A stretch of DNA of 64,000 nt from Achromobacter spanius (GTDB taxonomy: Bacteria > Pseudomonadota > Gammaproteobacteria > Burkholderiales > Burkholderiaceae_B), in contig NZ_CP025030.1 in assembly GCF_002812705.1 (NCBI RefSeq), positions 4,898,001 through 4,962,000 on the forward strand, in the 5' to 3' direction. The notes under the pieces were generated by a model, which had not been told where the DNA came from, ran no database searches, and saw nothing but the letters and a program-made list of their open reading frames with translations. Shown one piece after another: positions 16,255 through 26,729 of this stretch. Every line of letters starts with the position of its first letter. Within the stretch, counting starts at the first letter, position 1. Made by a program: the position numbers and the translations under genes.

Positions 16255-17451
16255 ATGAATCCGCGCCTCGATGCTTTACACCCCTACCCGTTCGAAAAAT
16301 TGCGCGCGTTGCTGGCCTCTGCCAGCTCGCAGCCGGACGGCCTGACGCCCATCAACTTGTCGATTGGCGAGCCCAAGCACGCCGCGCCCGAGCGCGTGGC
16401 GGAGGCGATCCGCAGTCACATGGACGGCTTGTCCGTCTACCCCTCGACCAAGGGCGACCCAGCCTTGCGCCAGGCAATATCGAGCTGGTTGGCGCGCCGC
16501 TACAGCATCCCCGCGCCCGACGCCGACACCCAGGTGCTGCCGGCGCTGGGTTCGCGCGAAGCGCTGTTCGCCTTCACCCAGACCGTGATCGACCCGTCGG
16601 CCGGTTCGGTGGTGATCTGCCCCAACCCGTTCTACCAGATCTACGAAGGCGCCACCCTGCTGGCGGGCGCGACGCCCTACTTCGTCAACGCCGACCCGCT
16701 GCGCAACTTCGCCAGCGACTGGAACCAGGTGCCCGACGCCATCTGGAAGAAAACGCGGCTGGTGTTCGTGTGCTCGCCGGGCAACCCGGCCGGCAACGTC
16801 ATGTCGCTGGACGAATGGGAGACGCTGTTCAAGCTGTCTGACCGCCACGGTTTTGTCATTGCGTCGGACGAATGCTATTCCGAGATCTACCTGGACGAGG
16901 GCGACGCCCCGCTGGGCGGCTTGCAGGCCGCGCGCCGCCTGGGCAGGGACGACTACCGCAACCTGGTGTGCTTTTCCAGCTTGTCCAAGCGCTCCAACGT
17001 GCCCGGCCTGCGTTCCGGCTTCGTGGCGGGTGACGCTGCGCTTATCGGCCGCTTCCTGCTGTATCGCACGTATCATGGCAGTGCCATGAGCCCGCTGGTG
17101 TCCGCCGCCAGTGTCGCCGCCTGGACTGACGAGGCGCACGTGAAAGACAACCGGCGCCTGTACCGTGAAAAGTTCGACGCGGTTGTGCCCATTCTGGAAA
17201 ACGTGCTGGATGTGTCACGGCCGCAGGCCTCTTTTTACCTGTGGGCGGCCACGCCGGGCTCGGATACGGCGTTCGCACGCGACCTTTACGGCCGCACGGG
17301 TGTTACCGTTCTGCCGGGCAGTTTTCTGGCGCGGGAGGCACACGGAGTGAATCCCGGCCAGGGCCGCATTCGTATTGCGTTGGTGGCGCCCTTGGCTGAC
17401 TGCGTGCAGGCAGCCGAGCGCATCGCCCATTTTGTACACACTTCTGTTTGA
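16255..17451 (+). CDS. dapC: Succinyldiaminopimelate aminotransferase
   Basis: 398 aa, fold-type I PLP aminotransferase, cytoplasmic. Converts N-succinyl-2-amino-6-ketopimelate to N-succinyl-LL-diaminopimelate in lysine and peptidoglycan synthesis. Landmarks: NLSIGEPKHAAPE at the N-terminus, CSPGNPAGNVMSLDEW, and the PLP lysine in SSLSKRSNVPGLRSGF. Directly followed by dapD and dapE, which act immediately before and after it in the same pathway. The start at 16255 avoids running through the tRNA gene. No Shine-Dalgarno sequence is visible upstream (GTTAAAATCTTGCGTC), so initiation may be weak or leaderless. Confidence 0.93.
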   Translation: MNPRLDALHPYPFEKLRALLASASSQPDGLTPINLSIGEPKHAAPERVAEAIRSHMDGLSVYPSTKGDPALRQAISSWLARRYSIPAPDADTQVLPALGSREALFAFTQTVIDPSAGSVVICPNPFYQIYEGATLLAGATPYFVNADPLRNFASDWNQVPDAIWKKTRLVFVCSPGNPAGNVMSLDEWETLFKLSDRHGFVIASDECYSEIYLDEGDAPLGGLQAARRLGRDDYRNLVCFSSLSKRSNVPGLRSGFVAGDAALIGRFLLYRTYHGSAMSPLVSAASVAAWTDEAHVKDNRRLYREKFDAVVPILENVLDVSRPQASFYLWAATPGSDTAFARDLYGRTGVTVLPGSFLAREAHGVNPGQGRIRIALVAPLADCVQAAERIAHFVHTSV

Positions 17452-17475
17452 TCAACCTTTAAAAGCTGAGCCGCT

Positions 17476-19436
<1,961 letters not shown>

Positions 19437-19459
19437 AACGCCGCTACGCGGACGCTCTG

Positions 19460-19485
19460 CCCCCCTTCAGAGGGGGGTGTTTTTT
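19460..19485 (+). terminator. Rho-independent terminator after dapE
   Basis: CCCCCC-ttcaga-GGGGGG followed by TG and a T6 run, 23 nt after the dapE stop. Confidence 0.85.
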
Positions 19486-19524
19486 CCCGGTTCGGCACGC
19501 TGAATCGGGAACAAAAGGCCTGTT

Positions 19525-20421
19525 ATGTATCAATCCGCCCGCCAAGAATTGCACACCCTGCGCGACCTCATCCGCTACGGGGTGTCGCGCCTGAATGGCG
19601 CCCAGGTGGCGCTGGGACACGGCAGCGACAACGCCTGGGACGAGGCGGTCTACCTGACGCTGCACGCCCTGCACCTGCCGCTGGACACGCTGGAACCGTT
19701 CCTGGATGCCCGTGTCGTCCGAGAAGAACGCGACCGCGTGCTGGACCTGCTGGAACGCCGCGTCACCGAGCGCGTGCCCGCCGCCTACCTCACCAACGAG
19801 GCTTGGCTGCGCGGTCACCGCTTTTATGTGGACAAGCGCGTCATCGTGCCGCGCTCGCCCATCGCCGAACTGCTGGACCAAGGGCTCTCGCCCTGGGTGC
19901 AGGACGCAACCGCCGTGGAAAACGTGCTGGACATGTGCACCGGTTCGGGCTGCCTGGCCATCCTGTCGGCCATGGCCTTCCCCTACGCCCATGTGGATGC
20001 GGTGGATGTGTCGGCCGACGCGCTGCAAGTGGCCCGCCGCAATGTAGATGACTACGGTCTGCAAGACCGGCTGGACCTGCACGAAAGCAATCTGTTCGAC
20101 GCCCTGCCCGCGCGCCAGTACGACGTCATCATCTGCAATCCACCTTATGTGAACAGCGGCTCCATGGATGTGCTGCCGCAGGAATACCGCCACGAACCGC
20201 ATCTGGCGCTGGCCGGCGGCGAGGACGGCATGGACCTCGTGCGGCGCATTCTGGCGGCGGCCCCCCAGTACCTCACGCCCGACGGCGTGATCGTGCTGGA
20301 GATCGGCCACGAGCGCGACTTCTTCGAAGCCGCCTTTCCGCAGTTGTCGCCCGTGTGGCTGGATACGGAAGAAGCGTCGGACCAGCTTCTGCTGCTTACC
20401 CGAGAGCAACTCAGCCTGTGA
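19525..20421 (+). CDS. prmB: Peptide chain release factor glutamine N5-methyltransferase, PrmB-type (ribosomal protein uL3)
   Basis: 298 aa. Methylates the glutamine of ribosomal protein L3 (PrmB branch of HemK/PrmC-like enzymes). The SAM-binding motif is NVLDMCTGSGCLAILSA near residue 133, and the catalytic motif IICNPPYVNSG is near residue 202. The N-terminal segment TLRDLIRYGVSRLNGAQVALGHG is the PrmB-specific helical domain, which distinguishes it from PrmC. The stop overlaps the GTG start of the ABC-F gene (GTGA). Confidence 0.93.
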   Translation: MYQSARQELHTLRDLIRYGVSRLNGAQVALGHGSDNAWDEAVYLTLHALHLPLDTLEPFLDARVVREERDRVLDLLERRVTERVPAAYLTNEAWLRGHRFYVDKRVIVPRSPIAELLDQGLSPWVQDATAVENVLDMCTGSGCLAILSAMAFPYAHVDAVDVSADALQVARRNVDDYGLQDRLDLHESNLFDALPARQYDVIICNPPYVNSGSMDVLPQEYRHEPHLALAGGEDGMDLVRRILAAAPQYLTPDGVIVLEIGHERDFFEAAFPQLSPVWLDTEEASDQLLLLTREQLSL

Positions 20422-22352
20422 TACGCGCTACTGGATTGACCCTGCGCCGTGGCACGAAAGTGCTGCTGGATAGCGCTGAATTTGTCGTGCACCCGGGCGA
20501 GCGCGTTGGCATCGTTGGCAAGAACGGCGCGGGCAAGTCCTCGCTGTTCGCGCTGCTGACCGGCGCGCTGGACCTGGACGCCGGCACGGTGAACCTGCCC
20601 GCGGGATGGCGTATCGCCAGCGTCAAGCAGGAACTGGACGCCGACGACCGCCCTGCCCGCGAATTCGTCATTGACGGCGACACGCACCTGCGCGAATTGC
20701 AGGCGCGCCGCGCTGAACTCACGGACGACCAAGGCACGCAGATCGCCGAAGTGGAAGCCGCGCTGATCGAAGCGGGCGCCTGGAGCGCCGCCTCGCGTGC
20801 CGAGCAGTTGCTGGCCGGCCTGGGTTTCAAGCCCAGCGAATGGATGCTGCCGGTCGAGAGTTTCTCGGGCGGCTGGCGCATGCGCCTGGCCTTGGCCAGC
20901 GCTCTGATGGCGCCGTCCGAATTGCTGTTGCTGGACGAACCCACCAACCACCTGGATCTGGACGCAATGCTGTGGCTGGAGAAATGGCTGGGCGCCTATC
21001 CGGGCACCGTCATGCTGATCTCGCACGACACCGAGTTCCTGGACGCGGTGGCCAAGTCCATCCTGCATTTCGACCACGCCAAACTGGTGCGGTATCGCGG
21101 CGGCTATGGCGACTTCCTGACGCAACGCGCCGAGCGCCTGCGCCAGACCAACATTGCCTACGAACGCCAGACCCGCGAAACCGCGCGCCTGCAAGGATTC
21201 ATCGACCGCTTCAAGGCCAAGGCGTCCAAGGCCAAGCAGGCGCAAAGCCGCGTCAAGGCGCTGGCGCGCATGCAGGTGCTGGCGCCGCTACATGCGGAAG
21301 CGGGCATCGACATCCGCATCCCCTCGCCCGACCAAGTGCCGGACCCGCTGCTGACCCTGGAGCACCTGTCCGCCGGCTACACCGACGCGGCGGGCAATGC
21401 CATTCCCATCCTGCGCGACGTCACCTTGATGGTGCGCGCGGGCAGCCGTGTGGGCGTGCTGGGCGCCAATGGCGCGGGCAAGAGTACGCTGATCAAGACC
21501 CTGGCGGAAGAAATTCCCGTGCAAGCTGGCGAACGCCGCGCCTCGCGCGGCTTGGCCATCGGCTACTTTCACCAGCATCAGCTGGACATGCTGGACGTGG
21601 ACAGCACGCCTATCGCCCATCTGGCGCGCCTGGCGCCGGAAACGCGCGAACAGGAACTACGCAATTACCTGGGCGGTTTCGGCTTTTCCGGCGACACCGT
21701 CACCAGCAAGGTCGGCCCGATGTCAGGCGGCGAAAAGGCGCGCCTGGCGTTGTCCCTGATCGTCTGGCAAAAGCCCAACCTGTTGCTGCTGGACGAACCC
21801 AGCAACCACTTGGACGTGGAAACCCGCGAGGCCCTGGCTGCCGCGCTGGCCGACTTCGGCGGCAGCATGCTGCTGGTGTCACACGACCGGCACCTGCTGC
21901 GCACCACCGTGGACAGCTTCTGGATCGTCGCGGACGGCGCGGTGCGCGAGTTCGATGGCGACCTTGAAGACTATCGGGATTGGCTGGCTGCGCGCAATGC
22001 CGGCGAACGCGCGGAAGCCGCGCGCGAAAGCGCCGAAGGCAGCGAACCCGTTGTAGACCGCAAGGCGCAACGCCGGGCCGAGGCCGAACAACGCCAACGC
22101 CTGTCAGCACTGCGCAAGCCACTGGAATCGAAGCTGGCCAAGGTCGAGGCCGAGATGGAAAAACTGCGCACCAAGCTGCACGCGCTGGACGCCATCATCG
22201 CCGACGCGGACCTGTATTCCGATGCGCGCCGCGCGGAACGCCAGAAGGTCATGGCCGAGCACGGTGAACACGGCAAGCGCATGGACGAGCTCGAAGAGCA
22301 ATGGCTTGAGATCCAGGGTTCCCTGGAAGAAATCGACCAAAGCGAAGCCTGA
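20418..22352 (+). CDS. ABC-F family ATP-binding protein (YheS-type)
   Basis: 644 aa with two ATPase domains and no membrane segments. Domain 1: Walker A GKNGAGKSS near residue 33, signature SFSGGWRMRLALA, Walker B LLLDEPTNHLD. Domain 2: GANGAGKST, MSGGEKARLALSL, LLLDEPSNHLD. The two are joined by a basic linker (residues about 235-285, KAKASKAKQAQSRVKALARM) and followed by a charged coiled-coil C-terminus. ABC-F proteins act on the ribosome. Start is the GTG at 20418, overlapping prmB; a longer frame to 20355 would lie inside prmB. Confidence 0.92.
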   Translation: MIRATGLTLRRGTKVLLDSAEFVVHPGERVGIVGKNGAGKSSLFALLTGALDLDAGTVNLPAGWRIASVKQELDADDRPAREFVIDGDTHLRELQARRAELTDDQGTQIAEVEAALIEAGAWSAASRAEQLLAGLGFKPSEWMLPVESFSGGWRMRLALASALMAPSELLLLDEPTNHLDLDAMLWLEKWLGAYPGTVMLISHDTEFLDAVAKSILHFDHAKLVRYRGGYGDFLTQRAERLRQTNIAYERQTRETARLQGFIDRFKAKASKAKQAQSRVKALARMQVLAPLHAEAGIDIRIPSPDQVPDPLLTLEHLSAGYTDAAGNAIPILRDVTLMVRAGSRVGVLGANGAGKSTLIKTLAEEIPVQAGERRASRGLAIGYFHQHQLDMLDVDSTPIAHLARLAPETREQELRNYLGGFGFSGDTVTSKVGPMSGGEKARLALSLIVWQKPNLLLLDEPSNHLDVETREALAAALADFGGSMLLVSHDRHLLRTTVDSFWIVADGAVREFDGDLEDYRDWLAARNAGERAEAARESAEGSEPVVDRKAQRRAEAEQRQRLSALRKPLESKLAKVEAEMEKLRTKLHALDAIIADADLYSDARRAERQKVMAEHGEHGKRMDELEEQWLEIQGSLEEIDQSEA

Positions 22353-22418
22353 CGAGGGGCTTGGAAGATGCACCTGGGTGGCGGCTTTGCACGCCGCCCA
22401 CGCCCCTCTGCTTCAACT

Positions 22419-22437
22419 ATTAATAATAAGCATTATC
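22419..22437 (+). promoter_or_regulatory. Fur box upstream of the sigma-factor gene
   Basis: ATTAATAATAAGCATTATC agrees with 15 of 19 positions of the classical Fur consensus and lies 52 nt before the sigma-factor start. This predicts iron-repressed expression. Confidence 0.75.
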
Positions 22438-22488
22438 ATTTATACTTCGTCCCGAATTTGACTCCTACTGGCGCCGGACGCCAGCAAC

Positions 22489-22977
22489 ATGTCGACCCTT
22501 ACGGACGTATTTCTCCGCCACTACCGCGAACTGCTGGGCTTTCTGTCGATGCGCACAGGCTCGCGCGATGTGGCCCAGGACTGCGCACAAGACACGTGGA
22601 TCAAGCTGGCGGAATTCAACGACCGCACCCGCCCGGACAATGACCGCGCGTACGTATTCCGGGTCGCCGCCAACATCGCCACCGACTGGCACCGCCGCCG
22701 CACACGCGAACTGACGGCCACCGCGGACTACGCCGCCGCCCTGCCCGTCGCCTATGCCGCCGACACCTTCGACGTTGCCTCTGCCCATCAGATCTTGCGG
22801 CGCCTGGAAGCCGCCCTGCTCGCCCAGCCCCGCCGCAGCCTGGACGTCTTCGTTCTGCATCGCCACGAAGGGCTGACTTATCGGGCCATTGCGGAGCGTT
22901 TCGGGATATCGATCAGCGCGGTGGAAAAGCACATGATGCGCATCCTGCTGGCCTGCGACGTGGCGTTGGCCGACTGA
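22489..22977 (+). CDS. FecI-like ECF sigma factor
   Basis: 162 aa. Region 2 (FLRHYRELLGFLSMRTGSRD, then AQDCAQDTWIKL and AYVFRVAANIATDWHRRR) and region 4 (LDVFVLHRHEGLTYRAIAE, ISISAVEKHMMRIL) are present with no extra domains. Followed by a FecR regulator, a TonB receptor with an STN domain and a di-haem protein: the layout of cell-surface signalling systems in which substrate binding at the receptor activates the sigma factor. The Fur box supports iron control. Confidence 0.93.
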   Translation: MSTLTDVFLRHYRELLGFLSMRTGSRDVAQDCAQDTWIKLAEFNDRTRPDNDRAYVFRVAANIATDWHRRRTRELTATADYAAALPVAYAADTFDVASAHQILRRLEAALLAQPRRSLDVFVLHRHEGLTYRAIAERFGISISAVEKHMMRILLACDVALAD

Positions 22978-22993
22978 TGATGGCCGACTGATG
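22967..22993 (+). repeat. 13-bp tandem duplication at the sigma/fecR junction
   Basis: TGGCCGACTGATG occurs at 22967-22979 and again at 22981-22993. The first copy carries the sigma stop codon and the second the fecR start, so a former TGATG overlap has been opened by 14 nt. Confidence 0.85.
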
Positions 22994-23917
22994 GCGACGT
23001 CCCGCATCCGTCCCGCCGACCCCGTGGAAGAAGCGTCACGCTGGGTCATCCGGCAAAGCGGCCAGCGCCTGGACGATGCCGAGCATGCGGCGTTTGAAGC
23101 TTGGTATCGGGCGGATGCGCGGCACGCGGCCGCCTATGAGCGCTTGTCGCGGCTGTGGCGGCGCATGGGTGAAATTGATCGAGGCAAGCTCAGCAAGCGC
23201 CCCGCGCGCAAGCTGCGGGCAACCGCAATGCTGGCGCTGCTGACGGCGGCGTTCGCGGGCTGGTTCGGGTCAAGCAGCCCGACGCAGCAGGCCGATTATG
23301 TGGCCGGCGCCGGCATCTTGGCGCTGACGCTGCCGGACGGTTCAAGCGTCGTGCTGGACGCGCACAGCGCGCTGGCGCTGGACTACACCGACGGCCGGCG
23401 CCAGGTTCGCTTGCTGGCGGGCCGCGCGCAGTTCGAGCCCGCGCCACGGCAAAACGGCATGGCTTCGTTCTCGGTCCTCACCCGCGACGCCTCGGCCACG
23501 GCGCTTGGCACGCGCTTCACTGTGGATCTGCAAGACGACGGCACCCGCGTTGCGGTGCAAGCGCATCAGGTGGCGGTGCATTGCCTGCCTTGCTTTGAAG
23601 ACCAAAGCGTGACCTTGTCGGCGGGCGAAGCCGTTGACGTATCCGAAGCGGGTATCAAACGCAGCGCCGAAGCGGGTACGGCATCGCCCGGCTGGACGCG
23701 CGGGCTGTTGAGCTTTGACGACGCCCCCTTGGAGACCGCGGCGCAGGCGCTGGCCCGCTACAGCGGCAAACACATCATGGTGATGGGCGATGCCGCCCGG
23801 GCACAGCGCGTGTCGGGCACCGCCAATGTGGCCAATGCCCGCCGCGCGCTGGAATTGCTGTTGGCGCAGACGTCTGTGCGCGTGACGGATTTGCCGGGCT
23901 TGCTGATCTTGCGTTGA
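22991..23917 (+). CDS. FecR-like anti-sigma factor / sigma regulator
   Basis: 308 aa. An N-terminal cytoplasmic DUF4880-type domain (PVEEASRWVIRQSGQRLDD, HAAFEAWYRADARHAAAYER) is followed by one membrane segment (about residues 77-92, TAMLALLTAAFAGWF) and a periplasmic FecR domain (LTLPDGSSVVLDAHSALALD) that ends with an STN-like segment (DAPLETAAQALARYSG). Relays the signal from the receptor to the sigma factor. The start at 22991 lies at the second copy of a 13-bp duplication that separates it from the sigma gene. Confidence 0.92.
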   Translation: MATSRIRPADPVEEASRWVIRQSGQRLDDAEHAAFEAWYRADARHAAAYERLSRLWRRMGEIDRGKLSKRPARKLRATAMLALLTAAFAGWFGSSSPTQQADYVAGAGILALTLPDGSSVVLDAHSALALDYTDGRRQVRLLAGRAQFEPAPRQNGMASFSVLTRDASATALGTRFTVDLQDDGTRVAVQAHQVAVHCLPCFEDQSVTLSAGEAVDVSEAGIKRSAEAGTASPGWTRGLLSFDDAPLETAAQALARYSGKHIMVMGDAARAQRVSGTANVANARRALELLLAQTSVRVTDLPGLLILR

Positions 23918-23997
23918 CGGCGCCCCGGCCGCGCGCCCGAAGCCGAAGCCGCACCAGCCCCAGGACCGGCGTCCATGTCCACGTCCGCACACAATCG

Positions 23998-24016
23998 GTA
24001 AATGAGAATCGATATA
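23998..24016 (+). promoter_or_regulatory. Second Fur-like box, upstream of the TonB receptor
   Basis: GTAAATGAGAATCGATATA matches 13 of 19 Fur consensus positions, 79 nt before the receptor start. Weaker than the box at 22419. Confidence 0.5.
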
Positions 24017-24095
24017 AATTATTCATCACGTTTTTGATGAGGGGTTTGGGCAGTGCCGACGTCCTACGGCTGACATTACTGCTTAGGACTTACGC

Positions 24096-26729
24096 ATGGC
24101 TTCCCGCTTTTTCCTCTGCCGCCTGCCCTCGGGCACGGCCGCCGCGGCCACCTTGAGCATGGCGCTGACCTTGGTGCACCCTGCGCTGGCGCAGACGCGC
24201 GCCACCGCTGTCACGTTCGACATTCCGGCCCAGGCCCTGGGTTCAGCGCTGCTCGCGCTGGGCCAGCAGGCCAACCTGGAAGTGTCATTCGTGCCGGCGG
24301 CAGTCGCGGGTAAATCGGCGCCGGCATTGCACGGCACCTTGTCGCCACTGGACGCGCTGGACCAGTTGCTGCGCGGCTCGGGACTTGCCCTGCGCAATGA
24401 CGGCCCGGGCCGCTACGTGATCTACGTCGACAAGACCAACCAGTTTTCAGCGCTGCGGCTGGACGCGGTGAAGGTCTATGGCGAACACAGCGACGAGCGC
24501 GTCTACACGCAGGAAGAAATCGCCACCACGCCTACGGCTAACCAGGACTTGAGCTCGCTTGTGGCCACCCACCCCGCCGTGCGAACGAACGCGACGGCCA
24601 ATGGCTCAACGAACCGCGGCTCGATGAATGTGGAAGACATTTCCTTCCACGGGTCCAGCCCGTATCAAAACCTGTTCCAGATCGACGGCATGGACGCCAC
24701 CAACCGCGTTGATCCCGCCAGTAAAAACCTGAACCTTCAGATCGGCAATATTCCCAGCAATTCGCAGTCGTACTTCGTGGACACAAACCTGCTGGGCGAA
24801 GTGCGCGTGATGGACAGCTTCGTGCCGGTCGAGTATGGCCGCTTCACGGGCGGAGTGGTCGATGCGCGGCTGCGCCGGCCGTCCGGTGAAAACCATCTGC
24901 AACTGGACTACCGCTGGAACACGTCAAAAATGACGCAGCAGAAGATCGCCGAAGGCGATGAAAAAGGCTGGGGCCAGGGTAAGCCGGGCTTTTCGCCGGT
25001 ATGGAAGAAGCGCTTTTACACCGCCATTGGCGACATCGCCATCAACGACAAAACCGGCGCGGTGCTCAGCATGTCGCGACGCGAATCCAGCATCCGGCGC
25101 TGGAACATGGGCGTGGACGCCGACCAGCCCACGCAAGGCGAAGACAACTACACCGACCGCATCGACAACTTCCTGGGCAAGGTCACCGTGCGTGCCACGG
25201 CGGACACCATATCCGACCTGACCCTGAAATACAGCGACCGCCGCGAAACGCTGGCAAGCGACACGTTCCGCAACACGCAATGGGACAACACGCACGCCGC
25301 GCGCGGTATCGGCTGGAACCTGGATCACGCTTTCCAGGGCGGGCGCGCGTCGGTGCAGGCGGGTTGGGACAATGCGCTTAGCAACCGCTCATCAGAGGCC
25401 ACCGAGCTGGTCACACACAAGTTTCCCTCCATTCCCCAATTCACCGCGGGCGGCTACGGCAAGGAACAAAAGGAACAGGACACCTGGACCTTGAAAGGCC
25501 GGATAGACCTGGACCCGATGCGCACAGGCGCCTTCACGCACACGCCCTATGTGGGTGTGGACGTGCAACGCGTGGCGGTGAACTTCGAGCGGTTCAGCGA
25601 TTCGTATTCCTATATTGCAAACCACCTGTCCAACGGCGGCGAACGTCAAACAAGCAAGGTGCACTACCTTCAAGGCACCGTCGCAACGAAGTACAACACC
25701 GCATCCGTCTACGTGTCGGACCGTGTCGAACTGGGCCGCGTCGCCTTCACCGGTGCGCTACGCGCCGACCGTGAAACCTTCCTGGACAACACCAACCTGT
25801 CGCCGCGAACGCGGCTGGACTGGGACGCTTTCGGCGACGGCAATACGGTGATCAGCGGCGGCTGGGCCCGCTATTACGGTTCCGACGTGCTGAACATTGC
25901 GCTGGAAGAACGAATCAACACCCTGCGGCGTCAGGTGCTGGACCGCAACGGCAAGCCCGTAGCCGATGGCTCCAAGCCCTACTACGTGTCTTATGAAGGA
26001 TTGCGTACCCCCTACGACGACGAATGGGCGCTGTCGGTCAGGCAGCGCATGGGCGGCATGGAAGGCGTGGCCGCCTACGTACACCGCAACGGACGCGACC
26101 AGGTGAGCAAGTCAGGCAACAGCATCCAGGGCTATCGCTACCTGAACGACGGCAAGTCCACCACCGACACCATCAGCCTGACGCTGCGCACGCTGGAACC
26201 GTGGCGTCTCATGGACACGCGCTGGACGGCGCGTGCCGACTGGAGCTATCAGAAGCGCCGCGTCAACGCCGACCTGGTTGAAGGCTATGAGGGCGGCGCG
26301 CGAGACCCGGATGAGTACATTCTTTACGACGGCGAGCGCATGCGCGCCATCGACCTGCCGCCAACGACATTCCATCAGCCGCAGAAGGCCTCGTTGAGCC
26401 TGACCGGCATCTGGCCCAAGGCCGGGCTCACGTGGGACAACAGCGTCCAGTGGCGCAGCTCGCGGATGTCATCGATTTACGTGGGCTTTGGCCCGCGCCC
26501 GGAATCGCTGCAAAGCTACCGCAGCGCCCGGCTGGCCTCGTACTGGACCTGGGACACGCGCCTGATTTGGGAACCCACTTTCGCGCGCAACGTCGCCTTC
26601 ACCGTGGACGTGCTGAACGTCTTGAACAAGACCCCGGCCATTACCGCCAGCAACCCGAATCTGTCGACCAACCGCAGCACCTACCAGGTAGGCCGCGAGA
26701 TCTGGGTACAAGCGAGTTACCGCTTCTGA
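24096..26729 (+). CDS. TonB-dependent outer-membrane receptor/transducer
   Basis: 877 aa. A signal peptide ends near residue 33 (HPALAQ). The STN signalling domain spans about residues 38-115 (VTFDIPAQALGSALLALGQQ), followed by a TonB-box region, a plug domain (about 140-265; FQIDGMDATNRVDP, VEYGRFTGGVVDARL) and a 22-strand barrel ending in a terminal aromatic residue (VQASYRF). The STN domain marks it as a transducer that signals to the FecR next door. The substrate is unknown: the plug does not resemble the common ferrichrome, pyoverdine or haem receptors I know. Its stop overlaps the start of a di-haem protein gene (TGATG). Confidence 0.92.
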   Translation: MASRFFLCRLPSGTAAAATLSMALTLVHPALAQTRATAVTFDIPAQALGSALLALGQQANLEVSFVPAAVAGKSAPALHGTLSPLDALDQLLRGSGLALRNDGPGRYVIYVDKTNQFSALRLDAVKVYGEHSDERVYTQEEIATTPTANQDLSSLVATHPAVRTNATANGSTNRGSMNVEDISFHGSSPYQNLFQIDGMDATNRVDPASKNLNLQIGNIPSNSQSYFVDTNLLGEVRVMDSFVPVEYGRFTGGVVDARLRRPSGENHLQLDYRWNTSKMTQQKIAEGDEKGWGQGKPGFSPVWKKRFYTAIGDIAINDKTGAVLSMSRRESSIRRWNMGVDADQPTQGEDNYTDRIDNFLGKVTVRATADTISDLTLKYSDRRETLASDTFRNTQWDNTHAARGIGWNLDHAFQGGRASVQAGWDNALSNRSSEATELVTHKFPSIPQFTAGGYGKEQKEQDTWTLKGRIDLDPMRTGAFTHTPYVGVDVQRVAVNFERFSDSYSYIANHLSNGGERQTSKVHYLQGTVATKYNTASVYVSDRVELGRVAFTGALRADRETFLDNTNLSPRTRLDWDAFGDGNTVISGGWARYYGSDVLNIALEERINTLRRQVLDRNGKPVADGSKPYYVSYEGLRTPYDDEWALSVRQRMGGMEGVAAYVHRNGRDQVSKSGNSIQGYRYLNDGKSTTDTISLTLRTLEPWRLMDTRWTARADWSYQKRRVNADLVEGYEGGARDPDEYILYDGERMRAIDLPPTTFHQPQKASLSLTGIWPKAGLTWDNSVQWRSSRMSSIYVGFGPRPESLQSYRSARLASYWTWDTRLIWEPTFARNVAFTVDVLNVLNKTPAITASNPNLSTNRSTYQVGREIWVQASYRF

